Under the pieces are notes generated by a model that did not search any database, was not told the DNA's origin, and saw only the letters and a list, made by a program, of their open reading frames with translations. DNA of 64,000 bases from Anaerolineae bacterium (lineage in GTDB: Bacteria; Chloroflexota; Anaerolineae; Aggregatilineales; Phototrophicaceae). Positions 1 to 7,952 of this stretch are shown one piece after another. The stretch spans positions 23,692 through 87,691 of the forward strand of contig JADLAY010000010.1 of NCBI GenBank assembly GCA_020849765.1, read 5' to 3'. Position 1 is the first letter of the stretch; each line of letters opens with the position of its first letter. The translations under genes and the position numbers were made by a program.

Positions 1-931
1 GGATCAACACGCCGACGATCGTGCCCAGAATATTGGCCTGTCCGCGGCGGATGGTCGTCATGCCGATAAAGACGGCTGCCAGACTATCCATGGTGTAGTT
101 GTCCGCGCCGGAGGGCTGCGCTGAACCCAGGTACGAGACGAGGATACAGCCACCGAGCGCCGCGCCGAAGCCACTGATCATCAGCGCGATCATGCGGTAC
201 TTGTTGATGTTGATACCGCTCAAGCGCGTAGCAGTCGGGTTGCCGCCCGTCGCCAGAATGTAGCGGCCAACGCGCGTGTAGTTGAGGAAGACGTAGACGA
301 TGGCGATGACGATGATGGCCAGGATGACCACGAACGGGATCGGGCCGACGGTGCCCGTGCCGATGAACGTGTATTCATCGGGCAGGCGGCCATAGATCGA
401 GTCGCCACGCGCGTAGGCGTAGTTGATGCCGACGGCGATCAGGCCCATGCCAAGTGTGGTGATCAGCGACGGAATCTTGAAGCGTGTGACCAATGAGCCG
501 GTCACCAGGCCGAACAAGAGGCCGACGCCCAGAGCACCGATCAGCGAGACACCCCACGGCAGTTCCTGTCGCACGATGAAACCCGCCATCAGGATGCCCG
601 TCAGGCTGGCGACCTGGCCGACCGAGAGGTCGAACTCACCGGCGGCGACGGCGACCGTCAGGCCGGTGGCGACGATGGCGAGGGTCGCCACCTGGCGCAG
701 GATGTTGATCAGGTTCTGGCTGGTCAGGAAGCGGCCTTCCTGAAATGCGGAGATGATCGCAAACAGAGCAAAGATGATGATCAGGGCGAGCACCGTGCCA
801 AAACGGTTGATGAAATTGCCGACATTCATCCCTGGGCGCTCATCCTTCGGGGACACTGTTTGACTGGAACTTTGAGCCATTGAATTATTCACTTTATTAC
901 TACGTGGTAAGAAGCCGACGTTGCGAGACAT
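1..931 (-). CDS. Ribose/sugar ABC transporter permease (RbsC-like), 3' end outside window
   Basis: Membrane permease of a ribose/galactose-type ABC importer. About 310 residues are visible, with the C-terminus cut off by the window edge. It shows alternating hydrophobic segments typical of the BPD_transp_2 family, and the family-like stretch AAGEFDLSVGQVASLTG after the first helices. The next gene upstream on the same strand is the double ATPase, whose stop lies 9 bases before this start, so they are co-transcribed. Two starts are possible: ATG at 931, with a GGGAGG about 13 bases upstream overlapping the ATPase stop, or an in-frame ATG at 880 with no clear ribosome site. I prefer 931. The substrate is not readable from sequence; a sugar is inferred from the family. 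Confidence 0.88.
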   Translation of the reverse strand, partial: MSRNVGFLPRSNKVNNSMAQSSSQTVSPKDERPGMNVGNFINRFGTVLALIIIFALFAIISAFQEGRFLTSQNLINILRQVATLAIVATGLTVAVAAGEFDLSVGQVASLTGILMAGFIVRQELPWGVSLIGALGVGLLFGLVTGSLVTRFKIPSLITTLGMGLIAVGINYAYARGDSIYGRLPDEYTFIGTGTVGPIPFVVILAIIVIAIVYVFLNYTRVGRYILATGGNPTATRLSGININKYRMIALMISGFGAALGGCILVSYLGSAQPSGADNYTMDSLAAVFIGMTTIRRGQANILGTIVGVLI

Positions 932-940
932 GAGGTTATC

Positions 941-2434
941 TTAACCTCCCATCATGAGTTGTAGTACCGAATCGTGCGTGTAGTTTCGTCTCACGCCTTC
1001 GCTGACAATCTTGCCGCGGCGCATGACGTACAGCCGATCCGAAATATCCATCAACTCATCGAGATCTGAGGATGTCACCAGCACTGCTGCGCCCTGGGCA
1101 GCCAGATTGCGGATGATGACCCACATGTCAGCACGGGCGCCCACGTCGACGCCCTCAGTCGGTTCGTCGAACATGAAGATCAGGCCGTTGACATCTTCCG
1201 ACCAGGTAAGCCATTTGCCGAACACGACCTTCTGTTTGTTGCCGCCGCTGAGGGACTGCACGGAGGTCGTGAGCGAGGGCGGCATGATTCGCAGTTGATC
1301 CATCGTTCTGGTGGCAACGTCATGCAGCTTCTTGCGTTGAAGCCAGCCCATCCCGTTGCTGTAGCGCTGAAGCGAGGAAACCGTCAGGTTTTCCAGCACG
1401 TTCATGCGGTTGAGCAGCCCTTTTTCGATCCGCTTGTCAGGCACGAGCACGATGCCGTGGCGGATGGCATGTTCCGGCGAGTTGATCTGGACATGCTTGC
1501 CCTTGAGCATGATCTTGCCGCTATCGGCGCGCCGGAAGCCGACCAGGGTTTCCAGTAGCTCGGTGCGCCCGGCGCCGACCACGCCCGCCAGCCCGACGAC
1601 TTCGCCGCTGGCGATCTTCAGGTTGACGCTGTTGAAGTCCTCAGAGCACAGATCCTGCGTTTCCATCAGGACGGGGCCGCTGGTGGATTTGACTTCCACT
1701 TCCAGCTTGGCAACGTTGTGCCCGACAATATCCTGAGTCACACGTGCCGGCGTATACTCGCTGATGGGGCCGGAACTGACGATGCGGCCGTCGCGCAAAA
1801 TCGTCAGCGAGTCGGAGATCTCGAAGACTTCGTCCAGTCGGTGCGAGACGAAGATAATGCCGATCCCCTGGTTCTTGAACTGCCGGAGTAACTCGAACAG
1901 GTGCTTTGTTTCCGCTTGCGAGAGAGCCGCCGTGGGCTCATCCAAGACCATCACCTTGGGTTCGGTGCGCAGCGCGCGCACGATGTCGACGAGCTGCTGC
2001 TGCCCGGCGCCCAGGTCGATGACTTCTGCATTCAAATCCATTTCCACGCCGAGGCGGTTCAGCAAACGTTCGGCTTGCTCGTGCAAATCGCGACGGCGGA
2101 TCAGTTGTCCGTTTGCGGGTTCCTTGCCGAGCATGATGTTCTCGGCAACGGTGAAGTGGGGAATGAGGGTTCGTTCTTGGTAGACGACTACGATGCCATG
2201 TCGCATGGCATCCGCCGTGTCGTTGACCTGGATGATCTGGTTCTCAAGCTTCATCGTGCCGGAGTCTGGAGGTTCCGCGCCGCAGATGATCTTGACCAGA
2301 GTGCTTTTGCCGGCGCCATTGACGCCGAGAAGGGCGTGAACTTCACCGCTGCGGAGCGTGAAATCCACTTTGTCTAGAGCGGTGACACCGGGATACGTTT
2401 TAGAGATTCCGGTTAGCTGAAGTAAGGCGTCCAC
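941..2434 (-). CDS. Sugar ABC transporter ATP-binding protein with two ABC domains (RbsA/MglA-like)
   Basis: A 497-residue cytoplasmic ATPase with tandem nucleotide-binding domains, the usual length for RbsA/MglA/XylG. Domain 1 has Walker A GVNGAGKST at residues 37-45, a degenerate signature (LGAGQQQ) and Walker B VMVLDEPTAALS. Domain 2 has the altered Walker A GVVGAGRTE, the signature LSGGNKQK and FDEPTEGVDVG. This pairing of one intact and one altered P-loop is normal for sugar importers of this class. The start is a GTG at 2434. No strong ribosome site precedes it, so translation may depend on the upstream message. It is followed directly by the permease and preceded, across a hairpin, by the binding-protein gene. 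It energises uptake of the same unknown sugar. Confidence 0.93.
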   Translation of the reverse strand: MDALLQLTGISKTYPGVTALDKVDFTLRSGEVHALLGVNGAGKSTLVKIICGAEPPDSGTMKLENQIIQVNDTADAMRHGIVVVYQERTLIPHFTVAENIMLGKEPANGQLIRRRDLHEQAERLLNRLGVEMDLNAEVIDLGAGQQQLVDIVRALRTEPKVMVLDEPTAALSQAETKHLFELLRQFKNQGIGIIFVSHRLDEVFEISDSLTILRDGRIVSSGPISEYTPARVTQDIVGHNVAKLEVEVKSTSGPVLMETQDLCSEDFNSVNLKIASGEVVGLAGVVGAGRTELLETLVGFRRADSGKIMLKGKHVQINSPEHAIRHGIVLVPDKRIEKGLLNRMNVLENLTVSSLQRYSNGMGWLQRKKLHDVATRTMDQLRIMPPSLTTSVQSLSGGNKQKVVFGKWLTWSEDVNGLIFMFDEPTEGVDVGARADMWVIIRNLAAQGAAVLVTSSDLDELMDISDRLYVMRRGKIVSEGVRRNYTHDSVLQLMMGG

Positions 2435-2491
2435 AACAGTAAATAATCCATTTTCTGCTGAGTGGCAAAGTAACTGACAGTGAATTGAAAG

Positions 2492-2529
2492 AGAGGACAG
2501 GCCCGGCCTGGAGCCTGTGCCTGTCCTCT
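2492..2529 (-). terminator. Intra-operon hairpin after the sugar-binding protein gene
   Basis: A perfect 11-base inverted repeat (AGAGGACAGGC / GCCTGTCCTCT) lies in the 109-base gap between the binding-protein stop and the ATPase start. On the minus strand it is followed by a weakly T-rich stretch (CTTTCAATT). Such partial terminators or 3' stabilisers commonly keep binding-protein mRNA more abundant than that of the downstream ATPase and permease. That role is inferred; the hairpin is directly visible. Confidence 0.6.
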
Positions 2530-2543
2530 GTACGGGCTGGCGA

Positions 2544-3650
2544 CTATGACCCGACCTGGCCTCTGGCCTGGTTCATGAACTGGGTGTAGAAGTCGACCGT
2601 ATCCCAAGGCATCTTGCCTTCAGCAGGCAGGTTGACACCCTTGACGATGAACGGAGCCGGGAAGTCGATCTGCGGCACCGGAACAACGTCGGCTGCCGGG
2701 CGACCCTTGCCCACGATTTCGTCGATGAACGAGGCGGCCAGCGCGCCCCACAGTTCGAACGCCTGCGCGCAGGTCGCGACCAGGGGGTAGTCGGCGTCGT
2801 TCATCAGTTCCACTGCCGGCGGATGACCATCGGCCGCGACGACGATCACATCGTTGACCGTCTTGCCCTGGCTCAGCAGCGCCTGAGAGGCTGCCATCGC
2901 CGGTTCATCCCACGGGCACCAAATGGCATCGATGTCGTCGCCGAAGCGATTCAGCCAGTCATTGACGGTGTTGAGGGTGGTTTCGAAGAAACCGTCGTAC
3001 TGGATGACCTGGTCGCCCAGCACCTGGATATTCTCGTTTTCGCTCAGAACGGCGTCACGCACCTTGCCGCGTTTACGCGTGCCATGGTGGAAGTTGGCTG
3101 TGATCGTGCAGATGTTCGGCTCAGTCTTGCCCTGGCCCAACAGGCTCTGCACCATGTAGGAGCTCATCTGCGCGCCCATGGTGTAGTTGTTCGAGGCGAT
3201 GTCGCACAGTGCGGGCGGATAATAGCCGGAGTCGACGGTGATGAGGGGGATACCTGCCGCGGCGACCGATTGCAGAGCGCCCTGAGCGGCGGTCAGCGTA
3301 CCGAACGTAACGACGATGGCGTCAACTTCGCGGGAGACGGCATCTTCGATCATGGCGGAGAGAGTTTCCGGGCTGCCCTCGGCGTTGGAAACAGTCACGT
3401 TCCAGGAGAGGCCTGCTGCTGCGAGCCAATCTTCCCAGCCCTTGAGAGTACGCTGGTCGCTCTGGGCCGACATCTGCTGCGCGATGTGAGCGACGTTGAG
3501 TTCCGACTGGAGCCGAGGCATATCGCTGACATGAGCGAACTGGCGCCGTGTCGAAGCAAGTACGCGGGTGAGTTCCGTGCCAAACAGACCGACGCCTGCG
3601 AGGCCTACAGCAGAGGTTTGTAGAAAACTACGACGGGAAATTTTAGTCAT
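2544..3650 (-). CDS. Sugar ABC transporter substrate-binding protein, Tat-type signal
   Basis: A 368-residue periplasmic-binding-protein-like domain (Peripla_BP_4, RbsB type). The N-terminus reads TKISRRSFLQTSAVGLAGVG, a twin-arginine signal (SRRSFL), so the protein is probably exported folded by Tat, which is less common than Sec for sugar-binding proteins. Family features include a segment like EDAVSREVDAIVV near residue 110 and a hinge-type region around VAADGHPPAVELMNDADYP. It is the first gene of a three-gene operon with the ATPase and permease. The ATG at 3650 has AAGGAA 9 bases upstream. The ligand is unknown; a pentose, hexose or related compound is the family expectation. Confidence 0.88.
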   Translation of the reverse strand: MTKISRRSFLQTSAVGLAGVGLFGTELTRVLASTRRQFAHVSDMPRLQSELNVAHIAQQMSAQSDQRTLKGWEDWLAAAGLSWNVTVSNAEGSPETLSAMIEDAVSREVDAIVVTFGTLTAAQGALQSVAAAGIPLITVDSGYYPPALCDIASNNYTMGAQMSSYMVQSLLGQGKTEPNICTITANFHHGTRKRGKVRDAVLSENENIQVLGDQVIQYDGFFETTLNTVNDWLNRFGDDIDAIWCPWDEPAMAASQALLSQGKTVNDVIVVAADGHPPAVELMNDADYPLVATCAQAFELWGALAASFIDEIVGKGRPAADVVPVPQIDFPAPFIVKGVNLPAEGKMPWDTVDFYTQFMNQARGQVGS

Positions 3651-3772
3651 GAGAAAGTTCCTTCATCAAGGTAGAGAGGGCAGTAACAGCCAACAAGACT
3701 TGGGTGAATCCGACTGCTTGGCGTTAACCTCCTTAATCTATTCCAGAATGCGGCGCTATTTTTGTTGCACAA

Positions 3773-3793
3773 ATGTGAGTTTAAAAATCACAT
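3773..3793. promoter_or_regulatory. Palindromic operator-like site ATGTGA-N9-TCACAT
   Basis: Six-base arms ATGTGA and TCACAT are separated by nine AT-rich bases. The site lies just downstream of the predicted -10 of the minus-strand sugar-transporter promoter, in the 5' untranslated region. The half-site TGTGA recurs nearby (about 3797-3803 on the complement). The arms resemble Crp-family half-sites, but the nine-base spacing differs from the usual six, so the cognate regulator is unknown. Confidence 0.4.
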
Positions 3794-3808
3794 ATGTTCA
3801 CAACCACA

Positions 3809-3837
3809 AGAATAAGAAGTTCTGACGGTTTTGTCAA
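3809..3837 (-). promoter_or_regulatory. Sigma70-type promoter for the sugar ABC operon
   Basis: On the minus strand, TTGACA (3832-3837) is followed after exactly 17 bases by TATTCT (3809-3814). It points towards the binding-protein gene at 3650, leaving an untranslated leader of about 150 bases. The -35 is a perfect consensus and the -10 keeps four of six consensus bases. Confidence 0.55.
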
Positions 3838-3908
3838 TAGTTTCGGAGGATTCGATTGACCTTAATGTAGCGGGAAATAGTTGCGTGCGTGAGGCGGGAA
3901 AGTCTGGC

Positions 3909-3932
3909 CCGCTCGCATAAAAACGCGAGCGG
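3909..3932 (-). terminator. Terminator hairpin after the respiratory/signalling operon
   Basis: A perfect 8-base stem (CCGCTCGC / GCGAGCGG) with an 8-base AT-rich loop lies about 52 bases beyond the stop of the response regulator-FAD fusion gene on the minus strand. There is no long T tract, so it may be a weak terminator or an mRNA 3' end stabiliser. It separates this operon from the promoter of the sugar transporter. Confidence 0.5.
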
Positions 3933-3983
3933 AAATCACGTTCGAATCAGATGTCTTGAGCGTTGTCCCGCGTGAGCCAGACC

Positions 3984-6215
3984 CTAGAGCGCAGCCGATT
4001 CGGGTTGCTCGCGCGCCTCGCCAAGATCGCCGCCTTCTTCGGTGGCGGCCAGCGTGTTGGCTGCAATGTAGGCGAATGTCAGCCCGGCGCTCAAGGTGCC
4101 GCCGCCGCCGGGATAGCCACCGGCCAGCGGGCTGCCCGCTGTGTTGCCGACGGCATACAGGCCGCGGATGACCTTGCCCCAGACGTTCAGCACCTGTGCC
4201 TGGGTGTTGGTTTGCAGGCCGCCGGACGTGCCGAGCGCGCCCGGCCAGATCGGTGCCCCGTAGTAGGGCGGTTGGATGATCGGGGCGAGGCACGAGTTGG
4301 GGATATCCGCCCGTGCAGGATCGCCCGCGGTCATCAGGTCGAACTCCGACTCGCCTCGGTGGAATTCAGGGTCGAGGCCGCGCGCGGCGCTCTCGTTGAA
4401 AGTCGCGACCGTCCGCGCCAGCGTCTCCGCGTCGATCTCCAGCGCCGCCGCCAGTTCGTCCAGTGAATCGGCCTGCTTGATCCAGCCGGGCAGCGGCGAT
4501 TCAGGCTCGTGACCGGCCAGCGTGTAGCGACTGCGATGCCCGGCATCGACGATCACGTAGCCGGGGATGTTGTTGTACTCGTAAGTGCCGTTATCGAAAG
4601 CGAAGAAGGCGCGCGTGCCGGAATCATAGGCGCCCGCCTCGTTCATGAAGCGTTCGCCGCGCCGGTTGACGACTATCGCGCCCGGCTTGCCCAGTTCCGT
4701 CGCCAGCGCCGAGATGACCTGCCCTTGCTCCGGATCGAAGAAGACGGGCCAGCCCCACCATTCGTTCATGTTGCGCAGGCTGGCGCCGAGGGCCATGCCC
4801 ATGACATGCCCGTCGCCGGTGTTGGCCGGGACGGCGCTCGTGTAATATAGCGGGCCACGCAAGAAATTCTTGACCATCGTGCGGTTGTGATCGAAGCCGC
4901 CAGCCGCCAGCACCACGCCGCGCCGCGCGCCAAAGTAGGCCTCTCTGCCGTCCACCTCCGTCACGACGCCGACGATCGTGCCATCATCGTCGACGACCAG
5001 CCGGTGCGCGGCCGCGTTGAGGACGAACTCGACCCCGCGTGCTACTGAGGCCTGATACATCATTTCGGTCAGTTCAGGTCCGGCAACGGGCTCGCCCCAG
5101 GCATTCATCGGCCTGAGCGTGCGGCCGCGCGGTCGGCCGCCTGGAAGCTCCGGGTAGTAGTCGTTGAAGTTGGGCATGAAATCCCACTCGATGCCGACTT
5201 CGCGCAGGAATTCGATGGCCTGGTTGCAGTAGTCGACGAAGGTGACGCACAGCTCTGGATCGGACTGGCCGAGTGTGGCGTGGCGAATGTACTCCAGCGC
5301 CTCCTCGCGCGAATCGGCGATGCCCGCATCACGCATGCGGTAGTTGTTCGGAATCCAGAGGCCGCCGCCGGAAATCGCCATCGTCCCACCGATGAAATCC
5401 GCCTTTTCCAGCACCAGCGTCGAGAGACCGGCATCCGCCGCGCGCAGGGCCGCCATCAAGCCGGTGCCGCTGCCGACGACGACGACATCCGCCACCCGAT
5501 CCCAGGTGACGCTGGCCGCCGGGTGCGCGCTGGCCTGCGCCGCTACCCCGGACAATGCGCGCGCATCGCCGGGCACATCCAGCAGGTGATTGCGCAGGGC
5601 ATACTGCACCAGATCGGCCCGGTGATTGAGGTCGAGCTTTTGCATCAGGCGTTGGCGGTAGGTGTCGACGGTCTTGGCGCTGATGAAGAGACGCTCGCCG
5701 ATTTCGCGGCTGGTATAGCCCTGCACAGTCAGGACGAGCACCTCATGCTCGCGCTCACTCAGCTCTTCGTCGCCATCGGACACCTCGCCACCGCGGTGAT
5801 AGTCAAGCAGGAGCTGCATGGCCTGCCCGTAGTAGTAGGACTCGCCCACGCTGACCTGATGGATGGCCTGGATCAACTCGACATCCGCTGCGCTCTTCAT
5901 CACGTAGCCGGAGGCGCCCGCCTTGATCGCACCGATGATGAACTGCTCTTCCGAGTGCATGGTCAGCACCAGCGTGCGCACGTGGGGATAGTGACGGGTG
6001 ATGTGATGAATCAACTCCAACCCGCCCATGCCGGGCATCGTCAGGTCGACGACGGCCACATCGACCTGGACGTCTTCCAGGCTGCGGATGGCTTCCGCTC
6101 CGTTGGCGACTTCACTCACCACGCGTATGGTCGGTTCGGCATTCAGCAGCGCCTTCAATCCGGCGCGCAATACGGCGTGATCGTCGACCAGCATGACTCG
6201 TATTGACCCGATCAT
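3984..6215 (-). CDS. LuxR-type response regulator fused to an FAD-dependent fumarate-reductase/KstD-like domain
   Basis: A 743-residue single reading frame. Residues 1-120 form a receiver domain with acidic D11 D12, phospho-acceptor D57 (VVDLTMPG), T85 and K107 all present. Residues 152-210 form a NarL/LuxR helix-turn-helix (LSEREHEVL, SREIGERLFISAKTV). After a linker of about 30 residues, residues 240-735 form a complete FAD_binding_2 flavoprotein with dinucleotide motif GSGTG (248-252), the family motif SGGGLWIPNN and the C-terminal GLYAVGNTAG and PGGGGT. The flavoprotein half closely resembles the exported enzyme encoded at 10795-12414 and keeps PYYGAPIWPGALGTSGG, the region holding catalytic Tyr and Gly in 3-ketosteroid dehydrogenases. 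There is no signal peptide, so it is cytoplasmic. The start overlaps the kinase stop by four bases (ATGA). Ordinary NarL-type regulators are about 215 residues, so the fusion is exceptional. Confidence 0.9.
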   Translation of the reverse strand: MIGSIRVMLVDDHAVLRAGLKALLNAEPTIRVVSEVANGAEAIRSLEDVQVDVAVVDLTMPGMGGLELIHHITRHYPHVRTLVLTMHSEEQFIIGAIKAGASGYVMKSAADVELIQAIHQVSVGESYYYGQAMQLLLDYHRGGEVSDGDEELSEREHEVLVLTVQGYTSREIGERLFISAKTVDTYRQRLMQKLDLNHRADLVQYALRNHLLDVPGDARALSGVAAQASAHPAASVTWDRVADVVVVGSGTGLMAALRAADAGLSTLVLEKADFIGGTMAISGGGLWIPNNYRMRDAGIADSREEALEYIRHATLGQSDPELCVTFVDYCNQAIEFLREVGIEWDFMPNFNDYYPELPGGRPRGRTLRPMNAWGEPVAGPELTEMMYQASVARGVEFVLNAAAHRLVVDDDGTIVGVVTEVDGREAYFGARRGVVLAAGGFDHNRTMVKNFLRGPLYYTSAVPANTGDGHVMGMALGASLRNMNEWWGWPVFFDPEQGQVISALATELGKPGAIVVNRRGERFMNEAGAYDSGTRAFFAFDNGTYEYNNIPGYVIVDAGHRSRYTLAGHEPESPLPGWIKQADSLDELAAALEIDAETLARTVATFNESAARGLDPEFHRGESEFDLMTAGDPARADIPNSCLAPIIQPPYYGAPIWPGALGTSGGLQTNTQAQVLNVWGKVIRGLYAVGNTAGSPLAGGYPGGGGTLSAGLTFAYIAANTLAATEEGGDLGEAREQPESAAL

Positions 6216-7837
6216 GCGATTTCAGCCCTTTCCCTGGCGTCGATTTCCACGCATAAACGCGTGCCGCGCCCGGCGGTAGAATCAAGTGTCAATGTGCCGC
6301 CGATCAGCTCGACGCGTTCGGCGATGCCTGGCAGGCCGACGCCGCGCCCTTGTGCGGCCAACGTCGTATTGACGTCGAAGCCGCAGCCATCATCTTCCAC
6401 GACCAGGCGTACCTGGCCGTTCCTTTCGTTGAGCTTGATCGAAGCGCGCGTGGCGTTGGCGTGGCGTGCGACGTTGGTCAGTGCCTCCTGAACGACGCGG
6501 TAGAGCGCGAGTTCATACGCCGCCGGTAGCCTGAATGTTTCCGGCACGTCCGCCTCGAAATTGATCTGCAAATCTGTGTTGCGGTTGAAGGTGCGAATGT
6601 GCCAGTCGAGTGTCGGCACCAGCCCCAGGTCGTCGAGCATAGCCGGGCGCAGATCGCGCGCCAGCCTGCGCACCTCTTCGAGCGTCGTCAGCACGATCTT
6701 GCGCAGTTCGACAGCATGAGCCGCGACCGACTGTTCATCCGGCAGCCGTTCGAGCACTTTGAGCTGAACGAGCAGCGCCGTCAGCGCCTGACCGGTTTCG
6801 TCGTGCAGTTCGCGGCTGATACGCGCGCGTTCCTGCTCCTGGGCCGTGACGACGCGCGCGAGCAGGCGGGCGCGGACGGCCTCCTTGTGTTTGAGTTCGT
6901 CCCAGAGCCGGGCATTGGTGATGGCGCTGCCCGATTGGCTGCAGACTGCGACCAGCAGCGAACGCGTCTTGTCGTCCACGATTTCAACGCCGGACTGAAA
7001 GGCCACCATCACGCCGATGACTTCCTGGCGCACCTGGATCGGCGATGCGCACACGGTGCGGTAGCCAAAGTCGATGGCTGTCTGGAGTAGATCGGAGTCG
7101 TGCAGCATCTGACTGTCATTGACGGAGGCGACGACCAGTTCACCCGTGGCGACGGCGCGACGCACCAGGGGGCGGTCGCTGGCGAACAGACTTACGTCGC
7201 CCAGGGCTTGAGGCAGATGCTGGCAGTTGGCGAAGGACAACGTGTCGATATCGTCGAACAGCAGGACGGCGCCTGCTTCGAAATTGGTGACTTCGAGCAC
7301 CTTCTTGAGGCTGCGCGAGACGACCAGATCGACGTTCATCGTTTGCGCGCCCATCACAGCCAGTTCGTAGAGTGCGGCCAGTTCTTCGTTGCGCTCAAGC
7401 AGCCGGTTATTTGAGGCCTCTAGATCCGCCTGCGAACGGGCCAGGTTATCGACCGTGGCGTTGAATGCCCGCGCCAGATTGCCGATTTCGTCTTCGGCCC
7501 AGACCGGCGCGCGTAGTTGGAGATCACCACGCGGATATTCGCGCGCCGCAAGCGTCAATTGTTTGATTTGAAAGGTCAGCAGGTTGGTCAGAAGCCAGGC
7601 GACGGCTAAGCCGACCGTCATGGCTATCAAGAGCGCGGATACTGGCTCCACCACGTGGAACGGCGCCGTCGAACTGGCTGCAGGTGCATGCAGCCAGACA
7701 TAGGTCCAGACGAGTATGCCCGAGCCCGTCAGGCAGGTCGCCGTCAGGACAATGCCAAAGATCTTGATACCCAGTGGCACTCGGCCAGCGCGATACCAGA
7801 TGCTTTCCCACAGTCGGGCGAAATACGAACGTGACAA
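6212..7837 (-). CDS. Membrane sensor histidine kinase (HAMP, GAF, HisKA_3), NarX/DegS class
   Basis: A 541-residue kinase expected to phosphorylate D57 of the adjoining response regulator. Two membrane helices (about 22-48 and 68-92) bracket a very short external loop. They are followed by a HAMP region (about 86-140), a GAF-like domain (about 150-310), the phospho-acceptor helix ISRELHDETGQALT and an HATPase_c domain with EDDGCGFD and GRGVGLPGIAERV. With almost no extracellular domain, sensing is probably in the membrane, in the GAF domain or through a partner. The start is a TTG at 7837 preceded by AAGGGGG at 5-6 bases; no later Met occurs before the first helix. A 115-base gap separates it from the cytochrome b gene upstream, while its stop overlaps the regulator start. 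Confidence 0.9.
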   Translation of the reverse strand: MSRSYFARLWESIWYRAGRVPLGIKIFGIVLTATCLTGSGILVWTYVWLHAPAASSTAPFHVVEPVSALLIAMTVGLAVAWLLTNLLTFQIKQLTLAAREYPRGDLQLRAPVWAEDEIGNLARAFNATVDNLARSQADLEASNNRLLERNEELAALYELAVMGAQTMNVDLVVSRSLKKVLEVTNFEAGAVLLFDDIDTLSFANCQHLPQALGDVSLFASDRPLVRRAVATGELVVASVNDSQMLHDSDLLQTAIDFGYRTVCASPIQVRQEVIGVMVAFQSGVEIVDDKTRSLLVAVCSQSGSAITNARLWDELKHKEAVRARLLARVVTAQEQERARISRELHDETGQALTALLVQLKVLERLPDEQSVAAHAVELRKIVLTTLEEVRRLARDLRPAMLDDLGLVPTLDWHIRTFNRNTDLQINFEADVPETFRLPAAYELALYRVVQEALTNVARHANATRASIKLNERNGQVRLVVEDDGCGFDVNTTLAAQGRGVGLPGIAERVELIGGTLTLDSTAGRGTRLCVEIDARERAEIA

Positions 7838-7952
7838 CAGGCCCCCTTTCAGATGAGAATGCCGCGACGGCCTGTAATATTAGGTTAGACTACGGGGCCG
7901 CGGCGGGCCAGTGCCAAATGGCAGTTGTCGACCATGCAGACAATCAACATCA

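Noticed and set aside
5280..6206. Long plus-strand frame opposite the response-regulator fusion, and a similar one at 8259-9062
   Set aside because: Both lie entirely over well-supported minus-strand genes. The translated sequences are His/Asp/Arg-rich and featureless.
3984..6215. That the fusion is simply two genes joined by sequencing error
   Set aside because: The frame is open through the linker with no internal ribosome site plus start codon in the right place, and the linker composition resembles its neighbours. It remains untested, so the check is listed in the finding.
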